This document shows positions 35,229-43,489 of a stretch of 64,000 bases of DNA, in pieces. The stretch covers positions 62,001 to 126,000 of the forward strand of contig NZ_JAHZCJ010000010.1 of NCBI RefSeq assembly GCF_019422935.1, read 5' to 3'. Position 1 is the first letter of the stretch; each line of letters starts with the position of its first letter. The notes under the pieces were generated by a model. The model did not search any database. It was not told the DNA's origin and saw only the letters and a list, made by a program, of their open reading frames with translations. The translations under genes were made by a program, and so were the position numbers. This stretch comes from Desulfovibrio sp. (lineage in GTDB: Bacteria; Desulfobacterota; Desulfovibrionia; Desulfovibrionales; Desulfovibrionaceae).

Positions 35229-36818
35229 ATGAGTATTGACGCCAACGCAGTAGTGCTTGAGCGCTACAACGCCAAGGTCTTCAAGAACCGCAAGGAGCAC
35301 ATGCTCAAGGTCAATCCTGCGGAAGACCAGATTATTATCGCCAACACGCGTGCCATTCCCGGCATCATGACCAACCGGGGCTGCTGTTACGCTGGCTGCA
35401 AGGGCGTTGTGCTCGGCCCCATCAAGGACATGGTTACGATCACCCACGGCCCTGTGGGCTGCGGCTTCTACAGCTGGGGTACGCGCCGCAACAAGGCCAA
35501 GGCAGAAGGGGATACCCCCAATTACATCCAGTACTGCTTTACCACGGACATGCAGGAACCGGACATCGTCTTTGGCGGCACCAAGAAGCTCAAGAAAGCC
35601 ATTGATGAAATCATGGAGCTTATGCACCCCAAGACCATCATGATCGCCGCCACCTGCCCTGTGGGCCTGATCGGTGACGACATTCAGGCCGTGGCCGCAG
35701 AAGCTGAACAAGAATATGGCATCCGCTGCGTGGCATACAGCTGCGAGGGTTACAAGGGCGTAAGCCAGTCGGCGGGCCACCATATCGCCAACAACGGTCT
35801 TATGAAGCGCGTTATCGGAACTGGCGATTATGAACCCGCCACCAAGTATTCGATCAACATCCTTGGCGAATACAACATCGGCGGCGACGGCTGGGAACAG
35901 GAACGCATCCTTAAAAAGATCGGCTACGAAGTTGTTTCGGTGTTCACGGGCGACGGAGAAGTGGAACGCATCGCCAGCTCGCACAAGGCAAATCTGAACC
36001 TCGTGCAGTGCCACCGCTCCATCAACTACATCGCCGAAATGATGAAGACCAAATACGGCGTGGACTGGCTCAAGGTCAACTTTATCGGCCTGGAAGGAAC
36101 GGTTCAGAGCCTGCGCGACATGGCTGCCTACTTTGGCGACCCAGAGCTTGCGCAGCGTACCGAGCAGGTTATCGCCGAAGAACTGGCCGAGGTGCAGGAT
36201 CAGATGGCGGCCTACAAGGCCCGCCTCAACGGCAAGACCGCAGCCCTCTTTGTGGGCGGCAGCCGCTCGCACCACTACCAGGGCCTGCTGCAGGATCTGG
36301 GCATCAAGACAGTGCTTGCCGGGTACGAATTCGGCCACCGCGACGACTACGAAGGCCGGGAAATCATCCCCAACATCAAGGACGACGCGGACAGCAAGAA
36401 CATTGAACACATCACCGTGGAAAAGGACGAAAAGAAGTATCATGCCTACCTTACGCAGGAACAGTACGACAAGCTGGCCGCCGAGATCCCGCTTGAAAAG
36501 TACCACGGCATGATACGCGACATGGACGAGGGCACTTACGTGGTTGACGACCTCAACATGTACGAAGCTGAAAAATTTATGGAAATCCTCAAGCCCGACA
36601 TGTTCTTCTCCGGCATCAAGGACAAGTACGCGCTGCAAAAGGCCGGCACGCTCTCGCGCCAGTTGCACAGCTACGATTACAGCGGGCCTTACGCGGGTTT
36701 CAAGGGCGCAACGCAGTTCGGTTACGACCTCTGCATGGGTTACTTTACCCCCGCGTGGCACATGGTAACCCCGCCCTGGAAGAACCGCGCCACCCTGCAA
36801 GGAACTGTGGGAGAATAG
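35229..36818 (+). CDS. nifD: Nitrogenase molybdenum-iron protein alpha chain
   Basis: 529 residues. P-cluster Cys are C52 (NRGCCYAGC), C78 (HGPVGCGFYSW) and the Cys in ATCPVGLIGDD. FeMo-cofactor ligands are C261 (NLVQCHRSINYI) and H480 (LHSYDYSGPYAG). The substrate-site Gln and His are in GVSQSAGHHIAN. An insertion of about 50 residues (384-435, IKDDADSKNIEHIT to RDMDEG) matches the one in the Clostridium pasteurianum alpha chain and is absent from Azotobacter-type NifD. The vanadium and iron-only signatures are not seen, so this is a molybdenum enzyme. It starts 11 bp after nifI2 and ends one base before nifK. Confidence 0.98.
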   Translation: MSIDANAVVLERYNAKVFKNRKEHMLKVNPAEDQIIIANTRAIPGIMTNRGCCYAGCKGVVLGPIKDMVTITHGPVGCGFYSWGTRRNKAKAEGDTPNYIQYCFTTDMQEPDIVFGGTKKLKKAIDEIMELMHPKTIMIAATCPVGLIGDDIQAVAAEAEQEYGIRCVAYSCEGYKGVSQSAGHHIANNGLMKRVIGTGDYEPATKYSINILGEYNIGGDGWEQERILKKIGYEVVSVFTGDGEVERIASSHKANLNLVQCHRSINYIAEMMKTKYGVDWLKVNFIGLEGTVQSLRDMAAYFGDPELAQRTEQVIAEELAEVQDQMAAYKARLNGKTAALFVGGSRSHHYQGLLQDLGIKTVLAGYEFGHRDDYEGREIIPNIKDDADSKNIEHITVEKDEKKYHAYLTQEQYDKLAAEIPLEKYHGMIRDMDEGTYVVDDLNMYEAEKFMEILKPDMFFSGIKDKYALQKAGTLSRQLHSYDYSGPYAGFKGATQFGYDLCMGYFTPAWHMVTPPWKNRATLQGTVGE

Positions 36819-36819
36819 T

Positions 36820-38184
36820 ATGCTTGACCTCACCCCAAAGACACATGTGAACAGATCGGGCGTTCTTATCAACCCGTGCAAGACCTGTCAGCCGGTGGGC
36901 GCGCTGTTTGCCGCCCTGGGCGTGCGCAACTGCATGCCTTACAGCCACGGATCGCAGGGTTGTGCTTCTTACCACCGCACCTACCTTACGCGTCACTTTA
37001 AGGAACCCGCCATTGCCGTCACCAGTTCCTTTACCGAAGGCGCCTGCGTGTTCGGCGGCGGCCCAAACATCCGTCAGGGCGTCAAGACCACTTTTGAGGT
37101 CTATAACCCCGACATTATTGCCGTGCATACCACATGTCTTTCTGAAACCATCGGCGATGACCTCAAGACCTACATCGACGAAATGGAAATTCCGGACGAC
37201 AAGATCGTGGTGCACTGCAACACGCCGAGCTACGTTGGCTCGCACGTGACGGGCTTTGGCAACATGATGGCCGGTTTTATCAACTACCTTGCCGCCAAGG
37301 GCAAAACCACGGAAACCGTGGCGGTGTTCCCCGGTTTTGTGAACCCCGGCGACATCCGTGAATACAAGCACCTTGTGAACCTGATGAAGCTCAAGTCCAT
37401 CATGTTCCCCGATTGCAGCAACGTCATGGATGCCCCCATGACCGGCGAATACAAGATGTACCCTGATGGCGGCACCACGGTTGAAGAAATCCGTGCCCTT
37501 GGCACCTGCCGTAAGGTTCTGGCCCTTGGCCGGCTGACCAGCGAGGAACCCGCGGCCCAGCTCAAGCGCAAGTGCGGCGTGGACTTTGACCTGCTGCCCC
37601 TGCCCATCGGCCTGGCTGATACCGATGCCTTTGTCATGGCCATGGCAAACCTCAACGGCGGCGACGTTGACCCGCTTATTGACGAAGAACGTGGTCGCCT
37701 GCTTGACCTCATGCTGGACGCCAACCCGTACTTCTACGGCAAGAAGGTTGCCGTGTACGGCGACCCCGACACAGCGCTTGGCATGACCCGCTTCTGCCTC
37801 GAACTGGGCATGATCCCCAAGTACGTGCTCACTGGTACGCCCGGCGAAACCTTCGTCAAGCTGGCCAAGGCCATGTTCAAGGAATACGGCAAGGAAGAAG
37901 AATGCCGGGCCTTTGCCGCCAAGGATCTCTTTGACCTGCATCAGTTCATCAAGGAAGAACCCGTTGATCTCTTGCTTGGCAACTCTCACGGCAAGCAGAT
38001 CGCCAAGGCCGAGGGCATTCCGCTGGTTCGCGCTGGTTTCCCGGTGCTTGACCGCTACGGACACGCCTCGCTGCCCATGGTCGGCTACCGTGGAGCCTTC
38101 CAGCTCGCCACCCGGATCGCTGATACGCTCATGGAAGAGTTTGACCGCAACTGCGCTGACGAAGACATGGATCTGATTATGTAA
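36820..38184 (+). CDS. nifK: Nitrogenase molybdenum-iron protein beta chain
   Basis: 454 residues. P-cluster Cys are visible in NPCKTCQPVGA, HGSQGCASY and TTCLSETIGDD. It lacks the ~50-residue N-terminal extension of Azotobacter NifK, exactly as in C. pasteurianum. Other family segments: SYVGSHVTGFGNM, FPGFVNPGDIREYKHL, FPDCSNVMDAPMTG, GNSHGKQIAKAEGIPLVRAGFP. The beta chain pairs with NifD and shares the P-cluster. Followed by a 64-bp spacer with two hairpins before nifE. Confidence 0.98.
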   Translation: MLDLTPKTHVNRSGVLINPCKTCQPVGALFAALGVRNCMPYSHGSQGCASYHRTYLTRHFKEPAIAVTSSFTEGACVFGGGPNIRQGVKTTFEVYNPDIIAVHTTCLSETIGDDLKTYIDEMEIPDDKIVVHCNTPSYVGSHVTGFGNMMAGFINYLAAKGKTTETVAVFPGFVNPGDIREYKHLVNLMKLKSIMFPDCSNVMDAPMTGEYKMYPDGGTTVEEIRALGTCRKVLALGRLTSEEPAAQLKRKCGVDFDLLPLPIGLADTDAFVMAMANLNGGDVDPLIDEERGRLLDLMLDANPYFYGKKVAVYGDPDTALGMTRFCLELGMIPKYVLTGTPGETFVKLAKAMFKEYGKEEECRAFAAKDLFDLHQFIKEEPVDLLLGNSHGKQIAKAEGIPLVRAGFPVLDRYGHASLPMVGYRGAFQLATRIADTLMEEFDRNCADEDMDLIM

Positions 38185-38186
38185 GA

Positions 38187-38232
38187 CGGCTCTAAGCCGC
38201 AATAGGGCCGGGGGGGCATCCCCCCCCCGCCC
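38187..38232 (+). promoter_or_regulatory. Intercistronic hairpins between nifK and nifE
   Basis: CGGCT-CTA-AGCCG (38187-38199) is followed by a very GC-rich hairpin (38205-38232: GGGC plus G-run against a C-run plus GCCC). Neither has a T-run. Likely mRNA processing/stability or partial attenuation, keeping nifHDK products above nifEN. Confidence 0.6.
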
Positions 38233-38248
38233 TTGCAAGGGGGTTCCC

Positions 38249-39676
38249 ATGGCTATGGAAATACTTGAAGAACGCCGTACGTCCATCAAGGAAAAGGGAA
38301 ACAAGGGCGGGGGCTGCTGTAGCGGCGACGGCCTGCGTTGCGATACGGCCAGCGTGGCCGGTTCCGTGAGCCAGCGGGCCTGCGTGTACTGCGGTACGCG
38401 CGTGGTGTTAAACCCCATTACCGATGCTTTTCATATCGTGCACGGCCCCATCGGCTGCGCCAGCTACACCTGGGATATCCGCGGCAGCCTCACCAGCGGG
38501 TCGGAACTGTTCCGCAACAGTTTTTCCACTGACCTGCAGGAAAAGGACATCGTCTTTGGCGGCGCGGAAAAGCTCACCCGCGCCATTGACGAGGCCGTGG
38601 TCAACTATTCGCCCAAGCTCATCTTTGTGTATGCCACCTGCATTGTGGGCGTGATCGGCGACGATGTGGAAGCCGTGTGCCGCAATGCGGAAAAAAAGCA
38701 CGGCATCCGCGTGATCGCGGTCAAGGCTCCGGGCTTTTCGGGCACCAAGTCCACAGGCTACCGCATGGCCTGCAACGCCCTTGTGCAGCTCATGGAGCCG
38801 CACAAGGAACAGCCCAAGATCAAGGGCGTCAACATTCTTGGCGACTACAACCTTGCGGGCGAAATGTGGATCATCCGCAACTACCTGCGCGAGATGGGCA
38901 TTCCCATTGTGGCCACACTCACGGGCGATGCCGCGTACGAAACGCTCATCAAGGCCCCGGCTGCCCAGCTCAACATCGTGCAGTGCGCTGGCTCCATGAT
39001 GTATCTGGCCCACCGCATGGAAGACGAAATGGGCGTTCCCTGGATGCGCGCCAGCTTCTTTGGGGTGGAAGACACCTCCACCGCCCTGCGTCAGGTAGCC
39101 GAACGCCTCAATGACGACTACGCAAAGCGCAAGGCTGAGGCACTTATTTCTGAACGCGGCGCAAAGGCGGAAGCTTTTCTTGAACAGTACAAGCCGCACT
39201 TTGTGGGCAAGAAGGCCGCCATCTTTGTGGGCGGCGGCTTCAAGGCCATATCGCTCATCCGTCAGTTTAACGAGATGGGCATTGAAACCGTAGTGGTCGG
39301 CACCCAGACCGGCAAGCCTGAAGATTATGAAATCATTTCAAGCCTCGTTAACCCCGGCACCGTCATTCTGGACGATGCCAACCCGGCAGAGCTTGAAACC
39401 TTCATGAAGCAGAAAGGCGCGGATATCCTGGTTGGCGGCGTCAAGGAACGCCCGCTCGCCTACAAACTCGGCATTGCCTTTTGCGACCACAACCATGAGC
39501 GCAAGCACGCTCTGGGCGGTTTTGAAGGCGTGGAAAACTTCACCCGCGAGGTGAACCTTTCCATCAACAGCCCTGTGTGGCAGTTCACGCGCAGCAGCGC
39601 CTCATTTGCCGAGGCAACGCAGGCGCAGGCCAATCTGGTGCGTGAAGCACTGGCAGCAAGAGCAGCACATTTCTAG
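38249..39676 (+). CDS. nifE: FeMo-cofactor scaffold protein NifE
   Basis: 475 residues. NifEN matures NifB-co into FeMo-co. The N-terminal MAMEILEERRTSIKEKG leads to GGCCSGDGLRCDTASVAGSVSQRACVYCG (described in parts), then HIVHGPIGCASYTWDIRGS and YATCIVGVIGDDVEAV, which hold the Cys ligands of the P-cluster-like [4Fe-4S]. The cofactor-ligand His of NifD is not conserved in the same context, as expected for NifE. AAGGGGG precedes the ATG by six bases; a second ATG lies two codons downstream. Followed 75 bp later by the nifN-nifB fusion. Confidence 0.95.
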   Translation: MAMEILEERRTSIKEKGNKGGGCCSGDGLRCDTASVAGSVSQRACVYCGTRVVLNPITDAFHIVHGPIGCASYTWDIRGSLTSGSELFRNSFSTDLQEKDIVFGGAEKLTRAIDEAVVNYSPKLIFVYATCIVGVIGDDVEAVCRNAEKKHGIRVIAVKAPGFSGTKSTGYRMACNALVQLMEPHKEQPKIKGVNILGDYNLAGEMWIIRNYLREMGIPIVATLTGDAAYETLIKAPAAQLNIVQCAGSMMYLAHRMEDEMGVPWMRASFFGVEDTSTALRQVAERLNDDYAKRKAEALISERGAKAEAFLEQYKPHFVGKKAAIFVGGGFKAISLIRQFNEMGIETVVVGTQTGKPEDYEIISSLVNPGTVILDDANPAELETFMKQKGADILVGGVKERPLAYKLGIAFCDHNHERKHALGGFEGVENFTREVNLSINSPVWQFTRSSASFAEATQAQANLVREALAARAAHF

Positions 39677-39714
39677 CACAGCGTAATCGGCTTGCACGCA
39701 GTTTGCCCGCCGCC

Positions 39715-39731
39715 GCGGCCCAAAGGCCGCC
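39715..39731 (+). promoter_or_regulatory. Small intercistronic hairpin between nifE and nifN-B
   Basis: GCGGCC-CAAA-GGCCGC forms a perfect 6-bp stem shortly before the nifN-B ribosome site. Possible processing or translational element. Confidence 0.4.
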
Positions 39732-39751
39732 TGGAACATAAGGAGAAGACA

Positions 39752-42463
39752 ATGAGCGCCAATCTTGTCAACCTGAATACAAATCCCTGCAAGATGTGCA
39801 TGCCCATGGGTTCGGTAAGCGCCTTTTACGGCATCAGCAAGAGCATGAGCATTCTGCACGGTTCGCAGGGGTGCAGCACCTACATTCGGCGGCACATGGC
39901 AACACACTACAATGAGCCGGTGGATATCGCCTCCTCTTCGCTTACAGAAGAAGGCACGGTCTTTGGCGGCACCAAGAATCTGCTCAAGGGGCTTGAAAAC
40001 CTCATCAAACTCTACAACCCAGAGGTGATCGGCGTTTCCACCACCTGCCTTGCCGAAACCATCGGCGAGGATGTGCCCGCCATCATCAAGCAGTTCAAGG
40101 ACGAACACCCGGAAGTGACGGCCACCATCATTCCCGTGGTCTCGCCGGGCTACAGCGGCTCGCAGTACGAGGGATTTTTCCGCGCTTTGCACGCCATTGT
40201 GCGCCATGTGCCCATGAACGCCACGCCCAACAACGTTGTCAACATCATCACCGGGCACCTCTCTGCGGCGGATACCAGAGCGCTCAAGCTGCTTCTTGAC
40301 GCCTGCGGCCTTGAATATGTGCTGCTGCCCGACCTTTCGCAGAATCTTGATGGCGGACATGAAGACGACTACAATCGGCTGCCCCAATATGGCACCACGC
40401 TCACCCGCATCGGCCTCATGGCTGGCGCGCGCATGACGCTTGAACTTGCGCCCTTCTGCCCCGAGGGCTATTCCCCTGGCGCGTACCTGCGCGATACTTA
40501 CGGCGTGCCGCTCCTGCGCATGAACCTGCCCGTGGGCCTGCGCGATACGGATGCCTTTATAGCCACGCTTGAGGCCCTTGGCGGGGCCATTCCCGCCACG
40601 GTGCGCGAAGAACGCGCCCGCTACCTTGACGCCATGATCGATGCGCACAAGTATAACGCCCAGAGCCGCGTTGCCGTATTTGGCGAACCTGACATGGTGC
40701 TGGCCCTTGTGCGCGCATCGTGCGAAAACGGAGCCGTCCCCGTGGTGGCCGCCACCGGCAGCCGCTGCGCCGCCTTTGAAAAAACGCTTGCGCCCGACAT
40801 GGCTCAGGCTACGGAAACCCAGTTCAGCGGCGATTACGACATTCTCAATTTTGCAGACTTTGCCGCCATTGAAAACGCAATGCTGGCCCGCAAGGCCAAC
40901 CTCATGCTTGGCAATTCCGATGGCCGCCGCATTGAAGAGCGCCATCATGTTCCGTTGCTGCGTTACGGATTTCCCATCCACGACAGGGTTGGCGGCCAGC
41001 GCACACGCATGCTCTTCTATGACGGCTCGCTCAGCCTCATGGAAGCCACGGCCAACGCCATGTTGCAGTTCACCGAGGGCAGCTTCCGCGAGGAGCTTCT
41101 CAACAAATACTTCAAGGATGAAGCCGTCATGGAAGCTGATGCCTCCCGCATAGAAGTTATGGCCCCCGCCAGCGAGCCTCTTGTGCCTGTAACTGCCCCT
41201 TCAGCAGCCCATGCCGCTGGCAGCGCCGCCGCCGTCAATGCGGAACGCACCAAGTCCCACCCCTGTTTTTCCTGTGGGGCCTGTGCCACCTCGGCGCGCC
41301 TGCACCTGCCCATCGCGCCCAAGTGCAACCTGAGCTGCAACTACTGCTTGCGCAAGTACGACTGCGTTAACGAAAGCCGCCCCGGCGTCACCACCGCCGT
41401 GCTCACGCCTGCACAGGCTTTTGACCACTTTATGAAGGTTAAGCACGACATGCCCAACCTTACGGTTGTGGGCATCGCCGGCCCCGGCGACACGCTGGCA
41501 AATCCCGAGGAAACCTTCCGCACGCTGGAGATGATCCGCAAGGAAGACCCCAATATCACCTTCTGCATGTCCACCAACGGTCTGGCCCTGCCGGAATATG
41601 TGGAAGACATGAAGCGCGTGGGCGTGAGCCACGCCACCGTGACCATCAACGCCGTTGATCCCGCCATTGGCGCGCAGATTTACAAGTTTGCCATGTACCG
41701 TGGCAAGAAATACACGGGCGAAACCGCAGCCGCCCTTCTGCTGGCAAACCAGATGGCGGGCCTGCGCGCCCTCTCCCAGGCTGGCATTGTGAGCAAGGTC
41801 AACACGGTGCTGCTCAAGGGCATCAACGATGGGCACATTCCGCAGGTGGTGGAAACCGCGCGCGAACTGGGCGCTGTGATGACCAACATCATGCAGCTCA
41901 TCCCGGTCAAGGGCAGCGTTTTTGAAAATATGCCCCTTGTGAGCAACAAGGAACTCATGGACATGCGCCGCAGCTGCGAGCCCACGCTCAAGCAGATGTA
42001 CCATTGCAAGCAGTGCCGCGCCGATGCCGTGGGCCTGCTGGGCGACGACAAGTCCATTGATTACCGCCCGCCCGTTGCCGAAAAGGCCCCCGTGGTGGAA
42101 GAAGCCAAGCCCGCCGTGGCCCGCAAGATACGCATAGCCGTGGCTTCCAAGACAGGCATGACCGTTGATCAGCACTTTGGTCAGGCCGAACAGTTCTACA
42201 TCTACGAAAGCGATGGCGACGCCGCCAACTACGTGGAAACTCGCAGCGTCTCCAAATACTGCAACGGCATGGACGACTGCGGCGAAAAGGCCGGGCGCAT
42301 GGCGGGCATACTGGCCGCCGTGGACGACTGCAAGGGTGTGCTGGCCCTGCGCATAGGCGAAAGCCCGCTGAAAAAGCTTGAGACCAAGGGAATACGCGTG
42401 TTCACCCTCTATGAAAATGTGGATAAGGCCGTGAATGACGCCGCCAGGGCGCTCTGCGGATAA
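39752..42463 (+). CDS. nifN-nifB: NifN-NifB fusion with C-terminal NifX-like domain
   Basis: 903 residues from ATG 39752 (MSANLVNLNTNPCKMCMPMG), with AGGAG upstream. Residues 1 to about 460 are NifN (NPCKMCMPMGSVSAFYG, LHGSQGCSTYIRRHM, STTCLAETIGED). A ~35-residue Pro/Ala-rich linker follows. The NifB radical-SAM part starts at HPCFSCGACATSA, with the SAM-cluster motif C525-N-L-S-C529-N-Y-C532, then GIAGPGDTLANPEETFR, STNGLALPEYVEDM and a distal HCKQCRADAVGLLGDD. From about 790 a NifX/NifY-like dinitrogenase cofactor domain (IRIAVASKTGMTVDQHFGQAEQFYIYE) ends the chain. NifB builds NifB-co from [4Fe-4S] clusters and SAM; fusing it to NifN lets product pass directly to the scaffold. The same fusion is known from C. 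pasteurianum. Confidence 0.95.
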   Translation: MSANLVNLNTNPCKMCMPMGSVSAFYGISKSMSILHGSQGCSTYIRRHMATHYNEPVDIASSSLTEEGTVFGGTKNLLKGLENLIKLYNPEVIGVSTTCLAETIGEDVPAIIKQFKDEHPEVTATIIPVVSPGYSGSQYEGFFRALHAIVRHVPMNATPNNVVNIITGHLSAADTRALKLLLDACGLEYVLLPDLSQNLDGGHEDDYNRLPQYGTTLTRIGLMAGARMTLELAPFCPEGYSPGAYLRDTYGVPLLRMNLPVGLRDTDAFIATLEALGGAIPATVREERARYLDAMIDAHKYNAQSRVAVFGEPDMVLALVRASCENGAVPVVAATGSRCAAFEKTLAPDMAQATETQFSGDYDILNFADFAAIENAMLARKANLMLGNSDGRRIEERHHVPLLRYGFPIHDRVGGQRTRMLFYDGSLSLMEATANAMLQFTEGSFREELLNKYFKDEAVMEADASRIEVMAPASEPLVPVTAPSAAHAAGSAAAVNAERTKSHPCFSCGACATSARLHLPIAPKCNLSCNYCLRKYDCVNESRPGVTTAVLTPAQAFDHFMKVKHDMPNLTVVGIAGPGDTLANPEETFRTLEMIRKEDPNITFCMSTNGLALPEYVEDMKRVGVSHATVTINAVDPAIGAQIYKFAMYRGKKYTGETAAALLLANQMAGLRALSQAGIVSKVNTVLLKGINDGHIPQVVETARELGAVMTNIMQLIPVKGSVFENMPLVSNKELMDMRRSCEPTLKQMYHCKQCRADAVGLLGDDKSIDYRPPVAEKAPVVEEAKPAVARKIRIAVASKTGMTVDQHFGQAEQFYIYESDGDAANYVETRSVSKYCNGMDDCGEKAGRMAGILAAVDDCKGVLALRIGESPLKKLETKGIRVFTLYENVDKAVNDAARALCG

Positions 42464-42479
42464 TTCCGGCCCATTCCAA

Positions 42480-42510
42480 CGGCCTGGCCGGAGGCAAACC
42501 GGTCAGGCCG
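42480..42510 (+). promoter_or_regulatory. Intercistronic hairpin between nifN-B and nifV-omega
   Basis: Arms 42480-42491 and 42499-42510 pair over 12 bases with one G-T position, loop of seven. No T-run follows, so an mRNA processing or partial attenuation element. Confidence 0.5.
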
Positions 42511-42544
42511 GGGCACACGCCATCTTTGCCAAGAGGTTATTTCC

Positions 42545-43489
42545 ATGCCGCAACTGGTGGACAGAACGCTCTGCCTGCTCTACCGGGTGCTGCCAGCCGC
42601 GCACTCGCAAGAGGAAAGGCAGACCGCAGACGCATTTGCGCTCTGGGCCGGGGAATGGATCGACCTCATGCACCACATGGGTTTTGTGGTCGAAATTCCC
42701 CCAGACCTGCAATTTGCAGCAGCCAGCGTCAAGGCCCGCCGCACAGGCAAACGCCCGATCCTTAACGGGCCGTGGGCACGCCTGAGCGGTTGCTGTGACG
42801 CTCTTTATACCTTTGAAACGGAACTCTGGCCGCGCTTTGCCGCCATCAAGGATACGGTGGAATTCTGCCCCGGCGACCATGCGGCCTGCGCCACGGCCCT
42901 TGCCGTGCTGTGGCTGCTCAAGGGCGGCCCCCGTGTGGCGGGCTGCATTGGCGGCTCTGCCCTGCACGGCCCCGATGCCGGGCCCGCGCTGGAGGAAGTG
43001 GCCCTGAGCCTGTACGCCCAGGGCCTGGAAACCGGCCTGACGCATCTGGACAAACTGCCTGAAGCAACAGCCATGCTCAAGGAGGCGGGCCAGGAAGTTT
43101 CCCACCACAAGGCCGTGCTGGGTGCGGATATTTTTGCTGTAGAATCCGGCATCCATGTGGACGGCATTGTCAAAAAGCCCTTTCTCTACGAGCCGTATAC
43201 GCCAGCCACTGTGGGGCTTGAACGCCAGATTGTAGTGGGCAAGCACTCAGGGCGCGTTTCGCTGCGCATCAAGGCCCGCCAGCTTGGTTTGAACTTGCCG
43301 CGCACGGAAGAAGAACATATGCTTGCACTGGTGCAACAGCTTGCCGAGCAGCAGCAGTACAGCCTGACCGATGCTCAGTTTCTCGACCTGTGTCACACAT
43401 GCCATCCCCCCGAATCCTTGTCTTCTGCCCGAACGGACTGTTGCGGTCTTTCGGGCGCAACGGCTTCTGTGGAGGTGGGCCATGCCTGA
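42545..43489 (+). CDS. nifV-omega: Homocitrate synthase omega subunit (C-terminal half of NifV plus degenerate barrel)
   Basis: 314 residues; AGAGG lies eight bases before the ATG. The C-terminal ~170 residues match the second half of homocitrate synthase (ETGLTHLDKLPEATAMLKE, KAVLGADIFAVESGIHVDGIV, EPYTPATVGLERQIVVGKHSGR), the LeuA-like communication region. The N-terminal ~140 residues look like a decayed barrel: the HND metal motif is FCPGDHAAC, and GIGERAGN corresponds to IGGSALHGPDAG, so this half should not catalyse alone. The product should pair with NifV-alpha to make homocitrate, the organic ligand of FeMo-co. C. pasteurianum also has separate omega and alpha proteins in this order. 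The stop overlaps nifV-alpha by eight bases. Confidence 0.85.
   Translation: MPQLVDRTLCLLYRVLPAAHSQEERQTADAFALWAGEWIDLMHHMGFVVEIPPDLQFAAASVKARRTGKRPILNGPWARLSGCCDALYTFETELWPRFAAIKDTVEFCPGDHAACATALAVLWLLKGGPRVAGCIGGSALHGPDAGPALEEVALSLYAQGLETGLTHLDKLPEATAMLKEAGQEVSHHKAVLGADIFAVESGIHVDGIVKKPFLYEPYTPATVGLERQIVVGKHSGRVSLRIKARQLGLNLPRTEEEHMLALVQQLAEQQQYSLTDAQFLDLCHTCHPPESLSSARTDCCGLSGATASVEVGHA

Noticed and set aside
35181..36881. Long minus-strand open frame (566 codons) antisense to nifD
   Set aside because: Pure shadow of a GC-rich gene: hydrophobic low-information translation, no SD, and nifD on the plus strand is unambiguous. The same applies to long antisense frames over nifK (36745-38418), nifE (38408-39199), nifN-B (39602-40981), uvrB, ligA, glp and the chemoreceptors.
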